Part shown: positions 33,753 through 43,227 of the stretch, in pieces | Position numbering within the stretch: the first letter of the stretch is position 1 | Layout of the letters: the number at the start of each line of letters is the position of its first letter | Assembly: GCA_964568145.1 (NCBI GenBank) | Contig: CAZMOZ010000015.1 | Location: 1-64,000 of the forward strand | DNA from: DSVZ01 sp964568145 | GTDB taxonomy: Bacteria; Verrucomicrobiota; Verrucomicrobiia; Limisphaerales; J093 | Length of the DNA: 64,000 bases | Direction of reading: 5' to 3' | The notes under the pieces: model-generated | The model's input: the letters and a program-made list of their open reading frames with translations, nothing else | What the model was told of the DNA's origin: nothing | Databases searched by the model: none | Program-made: the position numbers and the translations under genes

Positions 33753-34982
33753 TCATTGACCGTTCAGCGCCTCGTACATCGCCACCACGTTTTCTGGGGC
33801 CGCGTCGGCCAGGATGTTGTGGACTTGCTGGAACACCCAGCCGCCGCCCGGCCGCCAGATGTCCGCCAGCCGGCGCACGTGCTCGCGCACCTGGGCGGGC
33901 GTGCTGCGGATCAGGACTTCCTGGGTGTTGCAGCCGCCGCCCCAGAAGGTGAGCCGGTCGCCAAAGTCGCGCTTCAACCCGGCCGGGTCCATGCCTTTGC
34001 ACGTGATCTGGACCGGATTGATCGCGTCGAGCCCCGCCTCGATCAGGCCGGGCAGCAGTTCGCGCACGCCGCCGCAGCAATGCAGCATGATCTGGACGTG
34101 CGGCGCGAGTTCCTTCGCCCGCCGCCACATCTCCCGCTGGCGCGGGAAGAAAAACTCCCGGTACATCTTCGGCGAAATCTGCGGGCCGGTCTGCATGCCG
34201 AGATCGTCGCCGAACAGCACGAGGTCAATGTACGGCCCGACCGCGCCCAGAAACCGCTCGAGGTTGGCCAGGTGCATCTCCACGGCGCGGTCCAGAAACT
34301 CGTGGGCGCGGCGCGGGTTGCCGGCCAGGAGCAGGAAGAAGTTGTCGTTGCGGTACAGGAACTGGCCCAGCTCGAGCAGGTTGCCGCCGAACAATCCGAT
34401 CACCGCGCGGTCCGTCCGCGCGCGCAGCCGTTGCGCGCCTTCGCGCAGCGCGCCCACGCCTTCCGGACCCGCGGCCAGCGGACCCGGCGGCGACGCGATG
34501 GCCGTCCACATGCTTTGCTGGAGGTAATCGCGCAGGTGATCCATGTCATCCTGCTCGGCGAAGGGCCAGTAGGTCTGCTCGAAATACAGCACGCCGTCCG
34601 GCATTTGCGCCAGCACCTGGCCAGAGGCCGACAGAATCACCCAGCGACCCGGCTCGCGGCGCAGGTTGACCCAGGCGGGCATCTGACACGGCGTGCCGTC
34701 GGGCAGCGTCCAGTCCTGCCAATGCTGGTCCTCGAGCGCAAAGGCCCGGCCCAGCTCGATGGTGTCCACTCCGAAGAGTTGCAGCACATCCTCGTCCACG
34801 ATGGCGAGCTGCTGGACGGGGTCGTAAACCCGCGGCGGCCGTTCGGGCAGGCCCAAGTGCCGGCGCAGCCGGGCGTAGGCGATGGCGGCGATGCCCGAGG
34901 AGCGATGGCCGGAGAGGTCCAGCGGCGGCCGGTCGGTTTCCCGGTGGTGGAGGGCGGCCAGCACCCGTTCGCGCGAGGTCAT
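33753..34982 (-). CDS. Uroporphyrinogen decarboxylase/cobalamin methyltransferase-family protein
   Basis: This 409-residue protein has the URO-D (beta/alpha)8 fold: SRERVLAALHHRETDRPPLD at the N-terminus and SPKMYREFFFPRQREM later. His301, Cys302/Cys303 in MLHCCGGVRELLPGL and Cys351 in GGGCNTQEVL fit the zinc-binding His-x-Cys...Cys pattern of MtaA/MtbA-type methyl-corrinoid:thiol methyltransferases, not haem-pathway HemE. Such non-HemE members are common in Verrucomicrobia, and their substrates are mostly unknown. No corrinoid protein gene is nearby. It is transcribed alone. Start is ATG 34982. Confidence 0.8.
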   Translation of the reverse strand: MTSRERVLAALHHRETDRPPLDLSGHRSSGIAAIAYARLRRHLGLPERPPRVYDPVQQLAIVDEDVLQLFGVDTIELGRAFALEDQHWQDWTLPDGTPCQMPAWVNLRREPGRWVILSASGQVLAQMPDGVLYFEQTYWPFAEQDDMDHLRDYLQQSMWTAIASPPGPLAAGPEGVGALREGAQRLRARTDRAVIGLFGGNLLELGQFLYRNDNFFLLLAGNPRRAHEFLDRAVEMHLANLERFLGAVGPYIDLVLFGDDLGMQTGPQISPKMYREFFFPRQREMWRRAKELAPHVQIMLHCCGGVRELLPGLIEAGLDAINPVQITCKGMDPAGLKRDFGDRLTFWGGGCNTQEVLIRSTPAQVREHVRRLADIWRPGGGWVFQQVHNILADAAPENVVAMYEALNGQ

Positions 34983-35237
34983 GCCGCAAGGCTTCGCCTC
35001 CGCCCGCGAATTGCAAGCCGGTAACGCGTTCAGGGCTGCCGGCCGGCGGCGGTTACCGGCCGAAACACTTCAGAACGATCACGCGCGGGTCTGGGATGTC
35101 CACCAAGAGGCGCAAAACGCGCAAGAACTATGAACCCGGAAACCGAAGTCGGCCGTGGCGTGGTGTAATGTTTCGCGCAGGCAGCCCGAAACGTTCCGCG
35201 CTTGGCGGCGCGCCCGGTCAGCGGTTCAATGCCCGCC

Positions 35238-38200
35238 ATGAATCCGCGCACCCCGATTTCCCTGCTGGCCTTTGCCGTCTGCGTTTCCGCCGCCGCCTCG
35301 CCAGTGCGCGTCTGGCAGACCAACCTGGTCCTCCCCACCTACCTCGCCGCGCCGCCCTCGCCGGTGCCGCGCTTTTACGAGGGCCGCACCTACCAGGGGG
35401 CAAAGGCCACGTTCTACCCGTACCCCGTGCAGGATGTGCTGACCGATGTGAAGTCGAACGTCACGTACCGCGCGTTGTTCCTCGAAAACGATTACCTTCA
35501 GATCTCCGTCCTGCCCGAACTGGGCGGGCGCATCTGGTCGGCGACGGACAAAGCCAACGGCTACGACTTCTTCTATCGCCAGCACGTGGTGAAGCCCGCG
35601 CTCATCGGCATGTTGGGCGCGTGGATCAGTGGCGGCGTCGAGTGGAACGTGCCGCATCATCACCGCGCTTCGAGCTTCCTGCCGGTGGACTGCACCACCG
35701 CGACCAACGCCGACGGCAGCGCCACGATCTGGGTGGGCGAGATCGAGCTGCGCCACCGCATGAAATGGCTTGTGGGCATGACGCTTTACCCGGACCGCAG
35801 CTACCTCGAGCTCACGTGCAAGGTTTTCAACCGGACACCGTTCGCGCACCCGATGCTCTTCTGGATCAATCCGGCGGTGCATGCGAACGAGCATTACCAG
35901 GTGCTGTTTCCGCCCGGCACCGAATGGGCCACGCAGCACGGCAAACCCGAGTTCGCGAGCTGGCCCATCGCCCGGCAGGTCTATGGTGGCACGGACTACA
36001 CCCGCGGCGTGGACATCTCGTGGTGGAAGAACCATCCGACCCCGGTCTCGTTCTTCGCTTGGAACTACGAGGACGACTGGTTCGGCGGCTACGATCACGG
36101 GCGGCAGGCCGGCGTGCTCCACGTGGCCGACCGCCATGTGGTGCCGGGCAAGAAGTTCTTCGAGTGGGGCAACGGCCCCGAGGGCGAGATGTGGACGAAG
36201 ATTCTCACCGACGAGGACGGGCCGTACCTCGAACTGATGGCGGGCGCGTGGTCGGACAACCAGCCCGATTACAGTTGGATTCAGCCCGGCGAAATGCGCG
36301 AGTGGCAGCACTGGTGGTATCCGATCCGGAACCTGGGCGGCGTGAAGGCGGCCACGCGCGACGCAGCGGTGAATCTCGAGGTGACGAACCGCGTGGCGAA
36401 GGTGGCGGTGAACGCGACGCGGGAGGTCAAGGGAGCGAAAGTGCGTTTGGAAATGAGGAGCGCGGGCGCCTCGCCGACCGCTCCGAGTGTGTCGGCGTTG
36501 GAGGAGCCGACCGGCGCGGGCGCCGGTCGGGAGCACGCGGGGCGCGTGCGCTCCCCTACCACCACGCTTCTCGATCAACCCGCGGAGCTCAGCCCGGCCA
36601 CGCCCTTCGCCGCCACGATCACGCTGGAAAACGACGTGCCGCCGGAGAACCTGCGGCTCTCCGTCCTCGACGCCGGCGGCCGGGAACTCGTGGCTTATCA
36701 GCCGCAGCCGCCGAGGAACACCCCCCTGCCCAAGCCGGTCGAGCGACCGAAGCCGCCCAAGGAGTACGCCAGCACGGACGAGCTGTACTTCACCGGCCAA
36801 CGGATCGAGCAGCTTTACAGCCCGTCCTTCGAGGCGCAGCCGTATTACGAGGAAATCCTGCGCCGCGACCCCGGCGATTACCGCGCGAACACCGCGTTGG
36901 GCATCCTGCTCAGCAAACAGTGGCGCTGGGACGAAGCCGCGAAACACCTGAGCAACGCGGTCGCCCGCGCCACCGCGAACTACATCCGGCCCAAGGACGG
37001 CGAGGCGTTTTATTACCTCGGCGTCGCGCTCAAGGCGCAAGGGATGCTGGAAGACGCGGAAGAGGCGTTCCAGAAAGCTGTCTGGAGTCCGGCCTGGCAG
37101 GCGGCGGGTGGGTGCGAACTGGTTGAGCTCGATTTACAGCGCGGCAGGCTCGGGCAAGCCTTGCCGCACGCCGACCTGGCGCTGACCGCCGCGGGCAACA
37201 ACGCGCGAGCGCGAAACCAGAAGGCCACCATTCTGAGGAAGCTGGGCCAGCCCGAAGCCGCCGAGCGGCTCGCCACCGATACGCTCGCCGCCGACCCGCT
37301 CAACGTCCGCGCCGCCTTGGAGCAGGTTCTGGCGCAAAGACAGCGCGGCGCGCCGGAATGGCGGGAGAACGTGGCGCGGGTGCGACGCCTCATGGGACGC
37401 AACCCCGAGGCCTTCGTTGAGAACGCGATTGCCTTCGCCAGCGCGGGGCAATGGCCGGAGGTCGTCGAAATCATGCGCGATCAGGTCGCCGCCGCCGCTT
37501 CCGGCGACGCGGAGACCGTCGCCACCGCGCTTTATTTGCTGGCCTATGCCTTGGAGCGCACGGGTCAGACCGACGCCGCGGCGGAGCAGTTCGCCGCCGC
37601 CGCGCGCACGTCGCCGGCGTTCTGTTTCCCGTCACGGTTCGAGGAGGAACCGATCCTCCGCCACGCGCTGGAACGGAATCCCCAAGACGCGAACGCCGCC
37701 TACCTGCTCGGCTGCCTGCTTTACGACCACCAGCCCGAGAACGCGATCAAGGCGTGGGAGGAGGCACGCCGTCGCGATGAGCGGTTTGCGCTGACGCACC
37801 GCAACCTCGCCCTCGCCTACGCCCAGCACCAAAAGGACATTTCCAAGGCCATCGCCAGCCTCGAGCGCGCCGTCGAGCTGGACCCGGCCGAGCCGCGGTT
37901 CTTCTACGAACTCGACGTCCTGTACGAAGCCGGCGGCACGCCCGTGGCGAAGCGGCTCGCAATGCTGACGAAGCACCACGACACCGTGGCGAAACGCGAC
38001 GACGCGCTCATGCGCGAGATTGTGTTGCTGACCGTGGCCGGCCAGCCGGCTCGCGCGCTCGAACTGCTTCGCAGCCGGCGCTTCCGCAACTGGGAAGGCA
38101 GCAGCCAGATTCATCACGTGTACGTGGACGCTTGTCTAGCCCGCGGACGGCAACTTCTGGCTGGGAAACAGCCGCGCGCGACGCTGCGCGAGTTCGAGGC

Positions 38201-38657
38201 CGCGCTCGAGTACCCGGAGAACCTCGAGGTCGGCCGCGCCCGCCGCGCGCCGCGCGCCGCGCAGATTCAATACTTCATCGGCACGGCGCACGAGGCGCAG
38301 GGCGATGCCGCGGCGGCCATACAGGCGTTCGAGCTGGCTGCCGCTGGCAGAGGCGGCGGCGGTTCGGAAGCCGATTACTTCCGCGCGCTGGCGCTGCAAA
38401 AGCTGGGCCGCGCCGCCGAGGCGAAGCCGGTGTTCGAGTCGCTCGTGAAGGCCGGCGAGGAACAGCTCGCGCGCGGCGAGGCGCCGGATTACTTCGCCAA
38501 GTTCGGCGAGCGCCAAAGCGAGCGGGTGCGCCAGGCCAACGCGCATTACCTGATCGGGCTCGGCAGGCTGGGCCTGGGCGAGACGGCGCAGGCGGAAGCC
38601 GCGTTCAAACAGGCGCGGGAACTGCACCCGGCGCACTTGGGCGCGAGCCAACGGTGA
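35238..38657 (+). CDS. Exported DUF5107-TPR protein
   Basis: The 1,139-residue protein has a signal peptide (TPISLLAFAVCVSAAAS). An N-terminal DUF5107 galactose-mutarotase-like domain follows (about 30-400: ISVLPELGGRIWSATD, MTLYPDRSYLELTCKVFNR, HANEHYQVLFPP, WQHWWYPIRNLGG). A long TPR region (about 500-1130) has YRANTALGILLSKQWRWDEA and ANAAYLLGCLLYDH. DUF5107-TPR proteins occur in glycan-using bacteria; their activity is undetermined. A dispersed palindromic repeat is embedded in-frame at the junction of the two regions (36502-36556). I prefer ATG 35238; ATG 35229 is possible. It is transcribed alone. Confidence 0.85.
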   Translation: MNPRTPISLLAFAVCVSAAASPVRVWQTNLVLPTYLAAPPSPVPRFYEGRTYQGAKATFYPYPVQDVLTDVKSNVTYRALFLENDYLQISVLPELGGRIWSATDKANGYDFFYRQHVVKPALIGMLGAWISGGVEWNVPHHHRASSFLPVDCTTATNADGSATIWVGEIELRHRMKWLVGMTLYPDRSYLELTCKVFNRTPFAHPMLFWINPAVHANEHYQVLFPPGTEWATQHGKPEFASWPIARQVYGGTDYTRGVDISWWKNHPTPVSFFAWNYEDDWFGGYDHGRQAGVLHVADRHVVPGKKFFEWGNGPEGEMWTKILTDEDGPYLELMAGAWSDNQPDYSWIQPGEMREWQHWWYPIRNLGGVKAATRDAAVNLEVTNRVAKVAVNATREVKGAKVRLEMRSAGASPTAPSVSALEEPTGAGAGREHAGRVRSPTTTLLDQPAELSPATPFAATITLENDVPPENLRLSVLDAGGRELVAYQPQPPRNTPLPKPVERPKPPKEYASTDELYFTGQRIEQLYSPSFEAQPYYEEILRRDPGDYRANTALGILLSKQWRWDEAAKHLSNAVARATANYIRPKDGEAFYYLGVALKAQGMLEDAEEAFQKAVWSPAWQAAGGCELVELDLQRGRLGQALPHADLALTAAGNNARARNQKATILRKLGQPEAAERLATDTLAADPLNVRAALEQVLAQRQRGAPEWRENVARVRRLMGRNPEAFVENAIAFASAGQWPEVVEIMRDQVAAAASGDAETVATALYLLAYALERTGQTDAAAEQFAAAARTSPAFCFPSRFEEEPILRHALERNPQDANAAYLLGCLLYDHQPENAIKAWEEARRRDERFALTHRNLALAYAQHQKDISKAIASLERAVELDPAEPRFFYELDVLYEAGGTPVAKRLAMLTKHHDTVAKRDDALMREIVLLTVAGQPARALELLRSRRFRNWEGSSQIHHVYVDACLARGRQLLAGKQPRATLREFEAALEYPENLEVGRARRAPRAAQIQYFIGTAHEAQGDAAAAIQAFELAAAGRGGGGSEADYFRALALQKLGRAAEAKPVFESLVKAGEEQLARGEAPDYFAKFGERQSERVRQANAHYLIGLGRLGLGETAQAEAAFKQARELHPAHLGASQR
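36502..36556 (+). repeat. GGAGCCGAC...GCGTGCGCT palindromic repeat, copy 3, inside a coding sequence
   Basis: The two-hairpin element seen at 493-544 and 25357-25411 lies here in the DUF5107-TPR gene. It is translated in-frame as EEPTGAGAGREHAGRVRSP, an Arg/Gly-rich linker unlike the flanking sequence. Its hairpin arms are CCGACCGGC/GCCGGTCGG and GCACGCG/CGCGTGC. Insertion into an interdomain linker would be tolerated. Confidence 0.8.
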
Positions 38658-38708
38658 CGCGGCAGTTGCTGCCGGCGCGGTTTGACGACCGCAGCTACGG
38701 AAGGTCAG

Positions 38709-38733
38709 AGCTCGACAGAGTCTCGCCCCACCG
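38709..38733 (+). repeat. Short dispersed repeat, second copy (GCTCGACAGAGTCTCGCCCCACC)
   Basis: This matches the copy at 30877-30901 except for two bases. It lies in the 220-bp gap between the DUF5107-TPR gene and the first pseudopilin gene. The same gap holds CCGGCATCCGGCATCCG and CAGTAATCAGTAACCAGT, further short direct repeats of 7-8 bp. Confidence 0.5.
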
Positions 38734-38877
38734 GCGTGGCCAGCGACCGCGAAATTCGAAGTCCGAAAGCCGGCATCCGGCATCCGCTTCCCACGAACCA
38801 GTAATCAGTAACCAGTGACCGGTGATTCGTGGCTACGAACCACGTACCAACTCCGCCTTCCGCCTTTGGAGTCAGGC

Positions 38878-39798
38878 TTACCGGTTCCGCCGCGTGGCGT
38901 GCTGCTGAAGCCAACGCACGTCCGGGCTTCCCGGCACGGGATGGTCGTGATCGTCCCACCAGCTTTTGGGCGGGTTGTTCGGATCGTTGGAAAAGCCCTG
39001 CGTGCGGCGGTCCACCCACTTGTGAATCTCGGCGTGGCCGTCGGCAAAGGCGAACGTGGAGGCCGGCCGGTGGTACGCCGCCGGGATGTGGTAGAACGAA
39101 TCGCGGCCGAGGTTCAGCCCGAAGAACGGACGACAGATGCTCGGCCCGTGGACCTCGGCAAACACCCACAAAACCGTCGGGCCGGGATCGAAGGTGTCGG
39201 TGGTCCGCAGGTAAACGCGATAGGCCGGATCCGGCTGGCCGCGGTAGGTCGGCTCGCGCCATCCGATCTGCGAGTTCAAGGCGTAGCTGCGGCTGCGGCG
39301 CATGAGCCGGCCGCCGATGCGGTCGCGGTTCTTGTCGCCGGGACAGCGGAAGACGTCGCTGGAGCGCAGGTACGGACCGAAGAGCGTGTTCGACCAGGTC
39401 GTCAGGAGCAGCGCGTTGGTGATGTCCTGCTGCGCCGAGTGGAAGCTCCCGAGCACCCAGGTCGGCACCTGCCAGTCATCACCGACGCCGTTGGGGACCG
39501 CGGCGTCCTGGAAGTCGCCCGCGTACATGGTCCACGCGAGGCCGAGCTGCTTGAGGTTGTTGACGCAAGCGATCGTCACGGCCCGGGACTTTGACCGCGA
39601 CAGCGCGGGCAGCAACAGCCCCGCGAGGACCGCGATGATGGCGATAACGACCAGCAGTTCGATGAGCGTGAAGCCGCGCGCCTTCCGGGAGTTCCCGCGA
39701 CCATCGCTGGCGCCCGAAGCCCGGACTTCGACCAGCGACTCCGCCCGCGCTCCGGGCAAATTCGGATTCCAGCTTGAAATGAAGTGCCGGCGGACCAT
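38878..39798 (-). CDS. Pseudopilin-like protein with H-X9-DG motif
   Basis: This 306-residue protein has a prepilin-type leader cleaved at Gly42 before FTLIELLVVIAIIAVLAG, so it should be processed by a prepilin peptidase and held in the membrane by that helix. Near the end is HRPASTFAFADGH, the H-X9-DG motif of this lineage-specific family. The body has a CPGD motif (RCPGDKNRDR). Such proteins are numerous in Planctomycetes and Verrucomicrobia, and their role is unclear; no secretion ATPase genes are here. The 41-residue leader is long, so a later start is possible. Next to it, on the same strand, lies a paralogue. Confidence 0.88.
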   Translation of the reverse strand: MVRRHFISSWNPNLPGARAESLVEVRASGASDGRGNSRKARGFTLIELLVVIAIIAVLAGLLLPALSRSKSRAVTIACVNNLKQLGLAWTMYAGDFQDAAVPNGVGDDWQVPTWVLGSFHSAQQDITNALLLTTWSNTLFGPYLRSSDVFRCPGDKNRDRIGGRLMRRSRSYALNSQIGWREPTYRGQPDPAYRVYLRTTDTFDPGPTVLWVFAEVHGPSICRPFFGLNLGRDSFYHIPAAYHRPASTFAFADGHAEIHKWVDRRTQGFSNDPNNPPKSWWDDHDHPVPGSPDVRWLQQHATRRNR

Positions 39799-39855
39799 GT
39801 GGTCTCGGGTTCGAGTCGGGCTGCCCCAGGCAGTTCGACCCGCCGGCAGGCGCGG

Positions 39856-40716
39856 TCAGCGTCTGACGGTGGTGTGATCCTTGATCCAGCGCAGGTCGTT
39901 GCGCGCGCCCGGCCGGACCTGGTTGCCGCCGTGGCTGTGCCAGTCGCCGGGCGGGGGCTTGGGATCGTTCATGTTGGCGTCGCTCCAGCGGTGCGTCTCC
40001 GCGTGGCCGTCGAGGAAGGCGAAGTTCGACATCCGGCCGTGGTAGTTGCCGGGGTAGTGATAGACCGCGTCCGAATCCATGTTCACGCCGAACATCGGCC
40101 GGCAGATGCTGTCCGGATGAATCTCGCCGAAGAGGAAGTACTGCGAGCCCGCGTTCGCGTCCGCGGTGCGCAGAAACACCTGGTAGCGGGTCTTGTTGGG
40201 GAGGGTGCCATTGTAAGACGGTTCTTGCCAACCGACGTAAGCGTTCATGCCGTAGCTGCGCGGCCAGCGCACCCGCCTGCCGTTCCCGAGCGTGCGCAGC
40301 TTCGTGTCGCCGGGACAGCGGAAGCTGTCCTTGGCCGGGAGGTACGACGCCAGCAGCGACACCTTGGGCGAGATCATGCCCACAGCGCTTTGCTCGTCGG
40401 TGAGGTTCGAGCCTTCCCGCCCCTCGACCCAGACCTCCGGCACGTAACCCGCCGGGGGGTTCGCCAAGTTGATGGTCGCATCGCCGGCGCCGTTCAGCGG
40501 CCAGTAGTCATTGAAGTCCGTCGCGTACGTGAGCGCGGCCAGGGCGAGTTGTTTCTCGTTGTTGAGGCAACTGATGGATTGCGCCTTGGACTTCGCGCGG
40601 GACAGCGCCGGCAAAAGCATGCCCGCCAGAATGGCGATGATGGCGATGACCACCAGCAATTCGATGAGAGTGAAACCGTGCTTCCGTGAATCCCGGGAAG
40701 TGAAGTGATGCGTCAT
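39856..40716 (-). CDS. Pseudopilin-like protein with H-X9-DG motif, paralogue
   Basis: This paralogue of 286 residues has a short leader ending in Gly14 before FTLIELLVVIAIIAILAG, typical of type II-secretion pseudopilins. The C-terminal half repeats the neighbour's features: RCPGDTKLR, SYGMNAYVGWQEPSYNG, DSICRPMFGVNMD and HGRMSNFAFLDGHAE (H-X9-DG). The two genes are 57 bp apart on one strand and clearly arose by duplication. A role in the cell envelope is inferred from the leader only. Confidence 0.9.
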   Translation of the reverse strand: MTHHFTSRDSRKHGFTLIELLVVIAIIAILAGMLLPALSRAKSKAQSISCLNNEKQLALAALTYATDFNDYWPLNGAGDATINLANPPAGYVPEVWVEGREGSNLTDEQSAVGMISPKVSLLASYLPAKDSFRCPGDTKLRTLGNGRRVRWPRSYGMNAYVGWQEPSYNGTLPNKTRYQVFLRTADANAGSQYFLFGEIHPDSICRPMFGVNMDSDAVYHYPGNYHGRMSNFAFLDGHAETHRWSDANMNDPKPPPGDWHSHGGNQVRPGARNDLRWIKDHTTVRR

Positions 40717-40808
40717 AAAACCTGCCGGGCCGGAATTTCCGCACCCAACGCGCCGACTCTAGGCCCGGCGCGCTCCTCCGGGCAAGTGTGCGTTTGATGG
40801 CACGGTAA

Positions 40809-40923
40809 GGTGGCCGGCCCCTGGCTCAGGAGCCGGATCCATCGTCCCTCAACGAGGGGCAACCTGCCCCCCGCGGGAGGGTCGCCCGTGGCACGGTCCC
40901 AGGCGAGGTCGCCTAGGCCACTA
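40809..40923. repeat. Palindromic repeat GCCGGCCCCTGGCTCAGG, copy 2
   Basis: GTGGCCGGCCCCTGGCTCAG at the left matches the element at 8990-9053, and the far end carries TAGGCCAC, inverted to the first six bases. Inside are further small palindromes (CCCCTC/GAGGGG-like; GCGAGGTCGC). It fills much of the 303-bp gap between the pseudopilin and DsbD-like genes, where no other gene is visible. Confidence 0.6.
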
Positions 40924-41019
40924 CGACCTGCCCGCCGCCGGGACCAAATTGAAATCCGCCCGTGGACCTGGACGCGGCTCGCGCTTTGCTTTCGCCGCCG
41001 GTTCTGCCAGCTTAACCGC

Positions 41020-43218
41020 ATGGTCCTCGCACCTTTGGTACGCGGCGCCGCCTGGCTGGTCCTGGCCGGGCTGCTCGCCGCTGGCCCGACGCTGGCGCAA
41101 ACCACCACCACCCGCGCGTCGCTCCTGCTGGCCGCCGAGGCCGCCCGCCCCGGCGACACGGTCATGGCCGCAGTGCGCCTGCAAATGGCCAGGGGCTGGC
41201 ACACTTACTGGCGCAATCCGGGCGAGTCCGGCAAGGCCACCGAGATCGTTTGGAAACTGCCGGCCGGCGTGACCGCGGGCGAGATTCAATGGCCGCCTCC
41301 CGAGACCTACACGGCCAGCGAAATGACCACCTACGTTTACCACGATGAGGTCTTCCTGCTAGTGCCGCTCACCCTGGCCGGCGACCTCCGGCCGGGTCCG
41401 CTCGACATTCAGGCCGAGGTGGACTGGCTCGAATGCGAAGTCGCCTGCGTGCCGGGCAGCGCGCGGCTCAGCGCCCGCCTGGAAGCCGGTCCGGAAAACC
41501 GCACCTCGCCACACGCCGCCGCCATCGCCGCCTGGCAGGCCCGTGTGCCCCGGCCGAATCTCACGCTCGAAGCCCGCGCCTCCTGGGAGGCCAACCCGTC
41601 CGGTGACGACGCCACGCTGATCATCGAAGGCAACGCGCTGTCCGATTTCCGGCCGGTGGACTTCTACGCTTACCCGGCGGACGACTTCGAGGTGCGGCCG
41701 GCGGTGAAAGTGCTGTCCGCGTCGGAAGGCCGTTTCCGCCTGAGCAAACAGGTCAATCCGTTCGGCAAACCGCTGCCCACGCGCGTGGCCGGCATCTTGG
41801 TGCAGGCCGGCCGGCCCGGCGAACCGCCGCGAGCGGTCGAAGTCAGCCTGGATTTGCCCGCGGCGGGCGGCGCGCCGGCTGCGGCCACGTCAGCCGCCGG
41901 GTCCGGAGCTGCGGATGCCAGAAGTCCGGCGGCGAAAGGTTCGTTGTTGGCGATGCTGGGCCTGGCCTTTCTGGGCGGTTTGATCCTGAACATCATGCCC
42001 TGCGTGCTGCCGGTCATTGCCTTGAAAGTCCTGGGGTTCGTCCAGCAAAGCAAGGAAGACCCCGGCCGGGTGCGCCAGCTCGGGCTGATCTACGCCTTGG
42101 GCGTGCTGACGTCCTTCCTGGTGCTGGCCGGACTCGTCATCCAAGTGCAACAGGCCGGCGGTTCGGCCAGTTGGGGCATGCAGATGCAGAATCCGCAGTT
42201 CCGCGTCGCGCTGCTCGTGGTGGTGACCTTGGTTGCGCTGAATCTTTTCGGCGTCTTCGAGGTGATGCTGCCGGGCCGGGCGACGGATGCGGCGGCCGGT
42301 CTGGCGGCAAAACAAGGCGCGGCCGGCGCCTTCTTCCACGGCGTGTTGGCCACGGCGCTGGCCACGCCTTGCACCGCGCCGTTCCTGGCGGTGGCGCTGG
42401 GCTTTGCCTTCACGCAACCGCCGGCGGTGGTGCTTCTGATGTTCGCTTCGGTGGCGATGGGCCTGGCCTTCCCGTACGTGGTGCTGAGCTGGCGTCCGGG
42501 CTGGCTGCGTTTCCTGCCCAAACCAGGGCTGTGGATGAATCGTTTCAAGGTGGCGATGGGCTTTCCGATGCTGGCCACTGCCGTGTGGCTGCTGGACTTC
42601 AGCGCGCCGGGCTTCGGCGAAGGCGGGCTGCTGTGGCTGGGACTGTTTGTGGTGCTGCTGGCGCTGGCAGCCTGGGTCTGGGGCGAGTTCGTTCAACGGG
42701 GCGGGCGGCGTCGCGGCCTGGCCATGGCCATTTGCGCCGCAGTGCTGCTGGTTGACTATGTTTACGTCCTTGAAGGCCAGTTGCGCTGGCGCTCACCTCA
42801 CACCGCCGCCATTGCGCAAGACGTGATCCAGGAAGGGCCGGATGGTATTCCTTGGCATCGCTGGAGCCCGGAGGCTGTGGAAGCGGCCCGTCAGGCCGGG
42901 CGGCCGGTGTTGGTGGACTTCACCGCCAAATGGTGTCTGACCTGCAAGTCCAACAAGCGTTTCGCGCTGGAAGTCCCCGAGGTGCGCTCCCGCCTGAAGA
43001 TTTTGAACGTCATATCTTTCCGCGCGGACAACACCGATCCCGACCCCCGCATCGTGGCCGAACTCAAGGGGTACGGCCGGGCTGGTGTGCCCTTGGTGCT
43101 GGTCTTCCCGGCGGACATCGCACGCCCACCGATCGTGTTGCCCGAACTGCTCACGCCGGGGATCGTACTGGAGGCCTTGGAACGCGCCGCCGGACCGGCA
43201 CTGGCCGCTGGTGGTTGA
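41020..43218 (+). CDS. DsbD-like thiol:disulfide interchange protein
   Basis: This 732-residue protein would move reducing power from cytoplasmic thioredoxin across the membrane. It has a signal sequence (MVLAPLVRGAAWLVLAGLLA), an N-terminal DsbD-alpha-like domain with Cys139 and Cys143 (ECEVACVPG), an eight-helix membrane domain with the two transport cysteines Cys328 (NIMPCVLPV) and Cys451 (ATPCTAPFL), and a thioredoxin domain with WCLTCK at about 637-642. The whole relay is intact. Start is ATG 41020. Downstream lie a thioredoxin-fold protein and a cysteine desulfurase; the partner receiving electrons is unknown. Confidence 0.92.
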   Translation: MVLAPLVRGAAWLVLAGLLAAGPTLAQTTTTRASLLLAAEAARPGDTVMAAVRLQMARGWHTYWRNPGESGKATEIVWKLPAGVTAGEIQWPPPETYTASEMTTYVYHDEVFLLVPLTLAGDLRPGPLDIQAEVDWLECEVACVPGSARLSARLEAGPENRTSPHAAAIAAWQARVPRPNLTLEARASWEANPSGDDATLIIEGNALSDFRPVDFYAYPADDFEVRPAVKVLSASEGRFRLSKQVNPFGKPLPTRVAGILVQAGRPGEPPRAVEVSLDLPAAGGAPAAATSAAGSGAADARSPAAKGSLLAMLGLAFLGGLILNIMPCVLPVIALKVLGFVQQSKEDPGRVRQLGLIYALGVLTSFLVLAGLVIQVQQAGGSASWGMQMQNPQFRVALLVVVTLVALNLFGVFEVMLPGRATDAAAGLAAKQGAAGAFFHGVLATALATPCTAPFLAVALGFAFTQPPAVVLLMFASVAMGLAFPYVVLSWRPGWLRFLPKPGLWMNRFKVAMGFPMLATAVWLLDFSAPGFGEGGLLWLGLFVVLLALAAWVWGEFVQRGGRRRGLAMAICAAVLLVDYVYVLEGQLRWRSPHTAAIAQDVIQEGPDGIPWHRWSPEAVEAARQAGRPVLVDFTAKWCLTCKSNKRFALEVPEVRSRLKILNVISFRADNTDPDPRIVAELKGYGRAGVPLVLVFPADIARPPIVLPELLTPGIVLEALERAAGPALAAGG

Positions 43219-43227
43219 GGTCCGATG

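Noticed and set aside
33753..34982. HemE (uroporphyrinogen decarboxylase of haem synthesis)
   Set aside because: The His-Cys...Cys zinc pattern fits the methyltransferase branch, and no haem genes are nearby.
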